Origin: Piper betle
Lineage: Eukaryota; Streptophyta; Magnoliopsida; Piperales; Piperaceae
Reading direction: 5' to 3'
Assembly: GCA_033002965.1 (NCBI GenBank)
Contig: JAURVB010006451.1
Coordinates: 1 to 64,000 of the forward strand
DNA: 64,000 nucleotides
Made by a program: the position numbers and the translations under genes. Shown here in pieces: positions 51,228 through 64,000 of the stretch (position 1 is its first letter; every line of letters starts with the position of its first letter). The notes under the pieces were generated by a model. That model did not search any database and was not told where the DNA came from. It was given only the letters and a program-made list of their open reading frames with translations.

Positions 51228-54200
51228 GCCAAGCTGCGACTTTAACTTGCATCGAATCTTAATTGTTTTTCTTTGTTGATAATCTGAAATAACCATGCCA
51301 GTGATGCTCAAGACGCCGCCAATACATTACGTTTTCTTTTTTTGTAAATGAATTTGTAAATGTTTCATGCAGGGATGGTGGTGTAGCTTTATTACAATGA
51401 ACACGTTAATAAAGTGTTTGGTTGCAGAAAAAAATTTGTTACAAAGTTTTTATTTTATAATTATGAAAAGTAAAAGAGCCCACAAAATAATATTTAGTAA
51501 TTATAATTGCCAAAGTGAGGTTTGTTAGTATTCGAAAAAAATAAAGGGGACTACCTCGTTTCTCTTTTTATCAAGTTTTGTAAAGGTTTTAAAAAATAGG
51601 TGAGATCGTTCAATTTAGTCTTATATCTAATATTTATGTGATAATAAACTATATATCTTTAATATGGTTAATTATTTTTTAAGTGAGGCACTTTGGGCTA
51701 GGTCGTTATAAATATTATTAGAGCATTTTGATTCAGTATTAGATGGCAAATTAGATGGTAAGTCTGAATTAAAGACGTTGGCTAGGCTCCTAGTCACGGG
51801 CAAAAATAAATAGTAAAATAGGGCTAATAACGGGCCATATATAAGAATTTCAGAGATAAAATTTCCTAAAATCGGTGACTTGTGAGATCTCTTAACTTAG
51901 CCTCAAATAGAATATATATCTTTAATTTGATTAACCATTTTTAAAAAATAATTTAACCTATTAATTTATACATTGAGTTAGGTCATTATAGAATGTCTCT
52001 CCCACTTTATATTTTACTAATGTTATACCAACACGTTTTTTAAGTTAATGGTACAATTATATATTTTTTCAACAACTAAACTCAAAAGAACGAAACCAAA
52101 TACCTTATATATAGGAAAATGGTTAAAGAAGAGAGATATATGTTCAAATTAATTGTAATGTCATCAATTAACATGGATAAGTAGGAAGAATCAAAAGTTG
52201 GATTATTAACCAGGTCCATGCCATGTTCTGTGGTGCAAATCAAGACAGCCATTTTCAGGGTACCTTTGAGCAATCAAGCTACTAGAGAGAGCTGAATTGG
52301 CCTAAACAAGAAATCTCTGAGCAGATAGGAACAGCTGACCAGTAGCGACCAAAAGTGAATGTCCGAGCTTGGCCTCTACCTCATGCGTCCCATTCCACGA
52401 CGATAAGCTGTCCAACGCTTGAGCCACACGGATCTGAACAAGCCAACAAAGACAGCGACGTGGATTGATTTGTAGGGCATCACTATTAGTTTGGTTTTAT
52501 CCCTTTGCATTAAACTTACAAAATTGTTAAAACTTATTATTTAGTGTTTATTGTTGTTATTCAATGTTTCAAGTGGTTCATTCACATTGATTGTTATGCT
52601 CATCTGTTTGTGATTGATAACTTGTTAGTGTGGTAATTACTATTCGAGATCAATAATGTTTATTTATTTTGTTCATATTTTACATTGATTTATTTTTTGT
52701 AGTAATTGATTCTAGATATTTAACAAAGCATGGCGTGTAGTTTCATTCTTGATTTTTTGGATTTATCCGATATATCAGCCTCATCTTGTACCAGAATGTG
52801 GACTTATTTATTTTATTTATTATGGTGTTCAGTTGTATTATTTGGATCCAATGTATTAATAAAAACATCTTTGATCGATTTTTGGCAAAAATATAGAGAC
52901 GAAGAGACATGACACTTAAAAAAATTTCACAAAATATTATAAAATACAAAGCCTTTTTTATGTTTTAAATATTTGAATAAAATTCTTCAGCAATTGTAAC
53001 TGGTAGGTTAATTTCATATTAGTTTCGAGCGTAACTGATAACTTGTATATAAATTAATAAAAAAACCTTATTATTTAAATTAATTTTTAAATTTAAAAAG
53101 ACTCATAAAACCTGTTTTAAGTCTTTTTGAGAAGCTCATAAAGCCCAACAATAATTACCAAACTTTTTTGAGGGCTTATATGGCCCAACAATAACCACAG
53201 AATGTTATTTATGAATTCTGTATTTTTTATAATTATAATAGAAAGAATTTTGTGACAATTTTTGAAAAAAATTTCATCTAAATTTTTTCAATACAACCAA
53301 ATGCCTTGTTATATTTTGCAAGCTATTGTGCTGGTTTTTTCAACCTAATTAATTGTAAGGGACTTAAATTCCACAATTAGGGGACAAAAGGAGTTGAATT
53401 ATTTTATCAAATCTAGGCTGAATTAACTTTTTTTGAATATTTAAAAAAAATCATTCTGACTTCATGATGATTTTTTTCCCTCTCAAAGCTTACTTCAAGA
53501 TGAGTTCATCCTCGTGATTCTACAGCTAAAATGGGCTTCAATTGGCACCGACAAAGCCCAAAGAGCTCTCTCTGATTCCATTTTGACGGTCATGGCATTC
53601 TTCGTATTTCTGGAAGCAGATGTTTGAAACCTTGCCGTGGTATACTTACTACTTCATATTTGGTAGCAAACAATTATAGAAATATACTGCAACATTTGCA
53701 GACCATGGAGCAAACAAAAATTGGAAGAGTTTCTCTATATGTTTGTTTGCTTTGGTCAGTTCACCATCAGGTAGCACTTATGCATCAACACAGATAAGAA
53801 TAGGAAAATTTTTAGACTGCCCAACTTAGCTGCGGCCCGAAGCTTTTCCGATTTGCATCTTTTTTTCTGTCTTTTCTACCGGGCAATGCAATTGTTCTTT
53901 ACAGAGTTAAAAGTGTTGACCACTTTTGTTGTTTTCGAGCCAAATAACAATCACAAAAGCCTAGTATTGTCTCGTCAAATTATAGAAGATAATTTTTTTT
54001 TCAAAAACTCTAGCCCATTCTCACTTATGTGTTTTAATCTCTTATATCATAAATTAGCTGTAAAAAGCTATGAGAGTAGTAAATGTAGTATTAATTTCTC
54101 CATGAACCAGATTATAGATGTAGTTTTATATTAGATGTGAGAAGATCTCACGGTAGAGGTGAGAGTAATAAGGGTAACATTTACGAGTAGAGGTAGTATT

Positions 54201-55642
54201 AACCTCTCATAGAACCGTACTCTAGATGTAGTCCTATGTGAGCAGTTGTGAGAGTAATAAAGGTAGCATTAACCTCTCCTTGAACTAGACCATATGTAGT
54301 CTTATAAAGATTATCATGCTTATTCCCTTTAGCAATCACTAAAGATCATTTTACCAATTTCCATAAGCCACATGAAATAAGCTACATCAAAAATAAAAAC
54401 CACCGTACTTCTTCCCTTCAGTGACCATTAAAGATAATTTCACCAATTTTCATAAACCACGTGAAAATTGTAAAATTAGCCTACTTGACTCTAATATCAT
54501 TGTTGAGCCCTTGAAAAGAGCTTAAAACAACAACAAAAAAACTCGCAATAAGTGTTATTGGTTTTTTTAATAAAAAGGCTTGCAACAATCAAAGGAAATT
54601 CACAATAAATGTTACTAACCTCTTTTAATCTAAAAGTTACATCGATAAATAAAGTTTTCTCAATAACCTATTATTCACGACCGATATTAGATAAACTCAA
54701 CAATCTCCCTTTTACATATCAGGTAGAAGAGTATACCTAAAACCCCGTAACCTGACAATATCCTTTTAAATCATCAGGCATAACACACAAAGGGGGAAAC
54801 ACACGAATAATCAAAGCCTACTTGGTTTTAGTATCACTATTGGACCATTTAGGCCTCCAAAAATACTTGCAACAATCAAAGGAAATTTGTAACAAGTGTC
54901 ATGGGCCTTCCTTATTCTCTAAGCTAATTTTTGAATTAAGACATACATGTGATATATATTTTAAGTCTTTTGGAGCCCAACGGGCTCAAAAAAACATGTT
55001 CAATCTTGCAAAGCTCCAAATACCTTAGTCTTCCTCCCATCCTTTTGTAAAAACACTATTAAAGCCCGCTCTCATTTAGAAATGCTAATTTATTCAAGTT
55101 TGAGTTTTCTAAACTAAGATTTTGCTCATTTATCTTTAATTTCCAGATGAAGAACTGTTTTAATCCACACACACATATCTCATATGGTTCATTATTATAT
55201 AAAGCCAAAATTCCAATTTAAAAATAGAATAACTCCTTTCCCATAAAATCTACATCCAATAAAGTAGTCATGCTAAACCATTTTATTCTCATTTAACATC
55301 ATTTTTATCAAAAAACTCTTTTAAAATAAACATTGATGCATCTAAATTCAAAATATCGAGCTTTAATTAATACTCTTTCCCTCCCAAAAATATCCGATTA
55401 GAAAATCGAGCGGGCTAGCTATAAGCCCACTTGTTCGTTGTATGGGCCCAACGGCCAACTAAATGGACACGGCCCATCAACTCATCTGACCCACCGGCCG
55501 TATCTAACCCCTTCGATCGAAGCGGCGAAGCTAGGGTTTATCATTTCACCGGCGGTCCATCGCCGCCGCCTCCGCCGGGAAATCGTCGCCCCTCGCCGGA
55601 GACGAAGAAGACGAAGCCTTAGTCACCTCCCCTCCCGCAACC
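51228..55642. other. Long AT-rich intergenic region
   Basis: Contains the lipase 3' UTR, diverged copies of the 159-bp repeat (about 51600-51720 and 51880-51990), and degenerate repeats at 54060-54310 (variants of GTAGTATTAACCTCTC...ATAGATGTAG). No gene is supported. The last 200 bp before 55643 are GC-rich and should include the SF3B3 5' UTR. Confidence 0.45.
54060..54310. repeat. Degenerate tandem repeats
   Basis: About three diverged units share GTAGTATTAAYYTCTC, GAACCRGA and AGATGTAGT followed by GTGAGAG. Function unknown, probably remnant of a repeat element. Confidence 0.5.
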
Positions 55643-58600
55643 ATGTACCTCTACAACCTGACGCTGCAGCGCGCCGCCGGCATCACCGCGGCCATCAACG
55701 GCAACTTCGTCGGCGGCAAGACGCAGGAGATCGTCGTCGCCCGGGGCAAGGTTCTCGACCTCCTCCGCCCCGACGACAACGGCAAGATCCAGACCATTCT
55801 CTCGGTGGAGGTGTTCGGCACCGTCCGGTCCCTGGCTCAGTTCCGCCTCACGGGCTCTCAGAAGGACTACGTCGTCGTCGGCTCCGACTCCGGCCGCATC
55901 GTCATCCTCGAGTACAACAAGGAGAAGAACGTCTTCGACAAGGTCCACCAGGAGACCTTCGGCAAGTCCGGCTGCCGCCGCATCGTCCCCGGCCAGTACC
56001 TCGCCGTCGACCCCAAAGGCCGCGCCGCCATGATCGCCGCCTGCGAGAAGCAGAAGCTCGTGTACGTCCTCAACCGCGACACCTCCGCCCGGCTCACCAT
56101 CTCCTCCCCGCTCGAGGCCCACAAGTCCCACACCATCGTCTACTCCATCGCCGGCGTCGACTGCGGCTTCGACAACCCCATCTTCGCCGCAATCGAGCTC
56201 GACTACTCCGAGGTCGACCAAGACGCGACGGGGCAGGCGGCCAGTGAGGCGCAGAAGCACCTCACCTTCTACGAGCTCGATCTGGGGCTCAACCATGTCT
56301 CGCGCAAGTGGTCGGAGCCGATCGACAACGGCGCCAACCTCCTCGTGACGGTGCCCGGCGGCGGCGATGGCCCGAGCGGGGTCCTCGTTTGCGCGGAGAA
56401 CTTCGTCATCTACAAGAACCAGGGCCATTCCGACGTCCGCGCCGTTATACCCCGTCGACCCGATCTTCCCGCCGAGCGTGGCGTCCTCGTTGTCTCGGCG
56501 GCGACCCATAAGCAGAAAGGGCTGTTCTTTTTCCTCTTGCAGACCGAGTATGGAGACATCTTCAAGGTGACATTGGAGCACGAGAATGATCAAGTTTCTG
56601 AATTGAAGATCAAGTACTTTGATACAATACCAGTGACGTCGGCAATGTGCGTGTTGAAGTTGGGTTACTTGTTTGCAGCTTCCGAGTATGGGAATCATGG
56701 TCTGTATCAGTTCAAGGCGATTGGGGAAGGGCCTGATGTGGAGGCTTCCTCGGCCAATCTGATGGAGACGGAGGAAGGGTTCCAGCCCGTGTACTTCCAA
56801 CCGCGGGCGTTGAAGAACCTTGTTCGGATTGATCAGGTTGAAAGCCTTATGCCGATTATGGATATGAAAGTTCTCAACTTGTTTGAAGAGGAGACGCCGC
56901 AGGTTTTCACTCTTTGTGGGCGTGGCCCTCGTTCTTCGCTTAGGATCTTGAGACCAGGTTTGGCTGTGAGTGAGATGGCCGTGTCCCAGCTTCCTGGTGT
57001 GCCTAATGCTGTTTGGACGGTTAAGAAGAATGTGAGTGACGAGTTTGATGCGTATATTGTTGTTTCGTTCGCTAATGCTACTCTTGTGCTTTCCATTGGT
57101 GAGAATGTGGAGGAAGTTAATGATAGTGGATTCCAAGATACGACGCCATCGCTGGCGGTCTCCTTGTTGGGTGATGATTCTTTGATGCAAGTCCATCCTA
57201 ATGGTATTCGCCATATCAGAGAGGATGGGAGGATTAACGAGTGGAGAACACCAGGGAAGAAGACTATTACTAAAGTTGGTTCTAATAGGTTGCAGGTTGC
57301 CATTGCATTAAGTGGAGGGGAGCTCATTTACTTTGAGATGGATCCCACGGGCCAGTTGATGGAAGTGGAGAAGCACGAAATGCCGAATGTTGTATCTTGC
57401 TTGGATATTGCACCAGTCCCTGAAGGCAGGCAAAGATCTCGATTCTTGGCTGTTGGTTCTTATGACAACACCATACGCATATTATCTTTGGATCCCGATG
57501 ACTGTATGCAAGTTCTGAGTTTGCAAAGTGTCTCTGCTGCTCCTGAGTCTTTACTCTTGCTTGAGGTAAAGGCCTCAGTTGGTAATGATGATGGTGCTGA
57601 TTATCCTGCCAGTGTTTTTCTAAATGCGGGCCTACAGAATGGTGTGTTGTTTAGAACAGAGGTTGATATGGTCACCGGCCAGCTTTCAGACACTAGGTCG
57701 CGATTCTTGGGACTGAGACCTCCCAAACTGTTCTCTACGTTTGTGAGAGGACGGAGAGCAATGCTTTGCTTATCAAGCCGACCTTGGTTAGGTTACATTC
57801 ACCAAGGTCGCTTCTTACTTACTCCTCTCTCATATGAGACATTGGAATATGCTGCATCATTTTCATCAGATCAGTGTGCAGAGGGTGTTGTCGCCGTGTC
57901 AGGAGATGCATTAAGGATTTTTACAATCGAGAGACTTGGTGAAACGTTCAATGAAACTGCCATTCCATTAAGATATACACCTAGGAAATTTGTTCTACAT
58001 CCAAAAAGAAAAATCTAGTCATTATTGAAAGTGATCAGGGGGCCTACAATGCGGAGGAGCGTGAAATTGCAAAAAAGGAATGTTTAGATGCGATGGGAAT
58101 TGAGGAAAATGGGAACGAACCTGATGAACAAATGGAAAATGGAAGGGATGGCGAGGACAAAGATGAATCTCATGATGATGAGCAATTTGGTTATCCTAAG
58201 GCCGAGTCAGGAAAATGGGTTTCTTGCATTAGAGTGCTTGAGCCAAAAACAGGAAATACAACTTGTTTATTGGAGTTGCAAGAGAATGAAGCGGCATTTA
58301 GTATTTGCACGGTTAATTTTCATGATAAAGAGCATGGCACCCTACTAGCAGTCGGAACAGCAAAATCGCTACAATTTTTTCCAAAAAGGACTTTCTCTGC
58401 ATGTTTCATCCATATCTATAGGTTTGTCGATGATGGCAAAGGTCTTGAACTTTTGCATAAGACCCAGGTTGATGGTGTTCCTCTAGCATTGTGCCACTTC
58501 CAAGGAAGATTACTAGCTGGCGTTGGCTCTGTTCTCAGATTGTATGATTTGGGTAAAAGAAAATTGCTTAGGAAGTGTGAAAATAAGCTTTTCCCAAATT

Positions 58601-60425
58601 CTATTCTTTCTATTCACACTTATCGAGACCGAATTTATGTTGGCGATATTCAAGAGGTATTGCTTTATGACTTTATCCCGTTTTCATTCAACACCATTTG
58701 AGATGCATAGAATTCAAACCACAGATGTTTTCCTTTTTGCGAGGATAACTTGGTCCCTTGGAAGTGACCTTATTCTTCTATGGACTAGGCTTGCTTAAAT
58801 CTTTTACTTAGGTATAAGCTGAGTTGGTAATTTTGCACTTTATGTTTAAATTTCTGCGTATGATAATTTCGACTAGCAATTTGCTTATTTCCAAGTGAAG
58901 ATACTTTTTTAAGGGTTTGGGGTCCTGTTATGTTCATTTTGGAGGGCTAAGTGAAGGTTTGTCAATTTAATTATACAGTATTGTTCATAGTTCATCCATT
59001 CTCCATCTGTCTTTTTTAATGAATTTAGTACAGTGTAGTTTTTCCTATGCGGACTTCTACTTCTGGCCTTAGTTGATTTTAATCCAAACCTTTTTTTCCC
59101 CCTATTTCCGATGTGTGTTACCCATTATGGATAAGTCATTGGTTTAAAATGTTTATAAAAATGATTTTGATTTTGCAGTCATTCCACTATTGCAAATATA
59201 GAAGGGACGAGAACCAGCTTTACATATTTGCTGATGATAGTTATCCTAGATGGCTGACAGCAGCATATCACGTAGACTTTGATACCATGGCAGGAGCTGA
59301 TAAGTTTGGTAACATATACTTTGTTAGGCTACCACAGGATGTGTCTGATGAAATTGAAGAGGATCCTACTGGTGGAAAGATAAAGTGGGAACAAGGGAAG
59401 TTAAATGGAGCACCAAACAAAGTGGAGGAAATTGTACAGTTCCATGTGGGTGATGTTGTCACGTGTTTGCAGAAGGCTTCTCTCATACCTGGTGGTGGGG
59501 AGTGCATTATTTTTGGTACTGTGATGGGAAGTGTAGGGGCTTTTCTACCTTTTACCTCGAGGGAGGACGTGGACTTCTTTTCCCACTTAGAGATGCATAT
59601 GAGGCAGGAACATCCACCTTTATGTGGCAGAGACCACATGTCTTACAGATCTGCATATTTCCCTGTGAAGGTAATACGAATTATTTGAACTGCTTGATTT
59701 TAATCTTTAGATTTTGTTTATTTATTTATTTATTTTCGTGTGTATCTGTGAAGGTTTGTCCTTCAGTCTGTACTGAACTGTCATTTGGTTCTTTAAGTCT
59801 GCATTACAGGCCATTTGGTCCTTTAGAGCATACAAGTAGTTGCATGCAGCGACTAATTTGTTATTTGCCAGCAGCTTGTGCTTGACGTAATTTGCAATTT
59901 AGTAATGATATTTGTTATTCTAGATTATCATACAGTTCTTGGTATCTAAAGCCAGTTTGAGAATTCAGCCATGGAATATTGGATGAACTTGCACTTTGTA
60001 GTGAACATGTTTATTTGACCTTTTTACAGGTTGAAGTTGTCTGCCAAATTTCCCTATTTGCGAGGAGATGGCTTTTTTTAATATTTATTTATTTATTTAT
60101 TATTATTATTATTTTGCAATATTTCATTTTTTTAACATAACAACCTGCCAATGTCATTTGTTGTCGACTGTAATTGCTCAACTGTAGTTTGTTCATTCGT
60201 TTCGTCATCCTATATCCATCTGTTCAGACAAATTTAAAACATTTATTTTTAGTTTGATCAATTTTTCCTTTTTGACTTTTGATGCAGGATGTGATTGATG
60301 GTGATCTTTGTGAACAATTCCCGACACTGCCATTAGATTTGCAGAGGAAAATTGCTGATGAATTGGACAGAACCCCTGGGGAGGTGCTGAAGAAACTGGA
60401 AGACATTAGAAACAAGATTATTTAA
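55643..60425 (+). CDS. SF3B3: Splicing factor 3B subunit 3 (SF3B3/SAP130)
   Basis: Three coding exons: 55643-58656, 59179-59670 and 60288-60425, with GT-AG borders. The product starts MYLYNLTLQRAAGITAAING and ends LEDIRNKII. SF3B3 is a large scaffold of three beta-propellers in the SF3b complex of U2 snRNP, which stabilises branch-point recognition in the nucleus. The N-terminal MMS1-like propeller and the C-terminal CPSF_A domain (exons 1-3) are both visible. One frame break lies in the A run at 58009-58013: one added A turns HPKRKI-stop into HPKRKN-LVII. The total is then 1214 residues, the length I recall for Arabidopsis SAP130a/b. A single homopolymer indel in an otherwise perfect 1214-residue gene argues for an assembly error. 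GC content falls steeply from the 5' to the 3' part of exon 1. Confidence 0.95.

Positions 60426-64000
<3,575 letters not shown>

Noticed and set aside
55619..57214. A 531-codon open frame antisense to SF3B3
   Set aside because: It is the mirror of a GC-biased, highly conserved coding exon and has no domain of its own.

Overview
The window is nuclear DNA from a flowering plant. It has split genes with GT-AG introns, plant-specific families (GRAS, PPR, ACR, plant-type NDR kinase, dehydroascorbate reductase) and many LTR retrotransposons. Strongly GC-rich 5' ends on otherwise AT-rich genes (clearest in SF3B3, also the GRAS gene) point to a monocot, probably not a grass; that is an inference. 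No prokaryotic genes, CRISPR arrays or tRNA genes were seen.

Layout. 1-440: a truncated repeat (family B) with the edge of a long LTR. About 1.5-1.8 kb: a possible gene fragment. 3.0-5.3 kb (-): SCARECROW/SCL23-like GRAS gene. 7.6-9.8 kb (-): decayed DYW-class PPR gene. 10.3-11.0 kb (-): mitochondrial ribosomal protein bL20 pseudogene. 12.0-17.1 kb (-): a Ty3/gypsy chromovirus-like retrotransposon with two 330-bp LTRs, GAGAG target duplication and tRNA-iMet primer site. 19.4-20.8 kb (+): intact P-class PPR gene like Arabidopsis At4g17915/At5g46680. 23.8-26.2 kb (-): 7-exon ACT-domain-repeat (ACR) gene. 27.8-32.3 kb (-): 13-exon NDR/AGC kinase gene. 33-42 kb: repeat-rich, with two inverted copies of an 845-bp hAT-like element, a related family B element and tandem duplications. 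42.0-47.5 kb (+): a deleted Ty1/copia element interrupted by a 2.9-kb solo LTR. 49.2-51.2 kb (+): 9-exon monoacylglycerol-lipase-like hydrolase. 55.6-60.4 kb (+): SF3B3/SAP130 spliceosome subunit. 62.3-64.0 kb (+): 5' part of a dehydroascorbate reductase gene, cut by the window end.

The genes are not an operon or pathway cluster; they are ordinary unlinked housekeeping and regulatory genes separated by transposon debris. Two observations stand out. First, all five frame breaks in the three conserved genes GRAS, NDR and SF3B3 can each be explained by one base too few or too many in a homopolymer run, so they look like assembly errors and those genes are probably intact. The DYW-PPR and bL20 genes instead carry nonsense substitutions and larger indels and look truly dead. 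Second, a ~160-bp AT-rich module with a conserved TGACTCGAG-type hairpin is shared by a long solo LTR and by two families of short elements that look like TIR transposons, an unexpected link between element classes.
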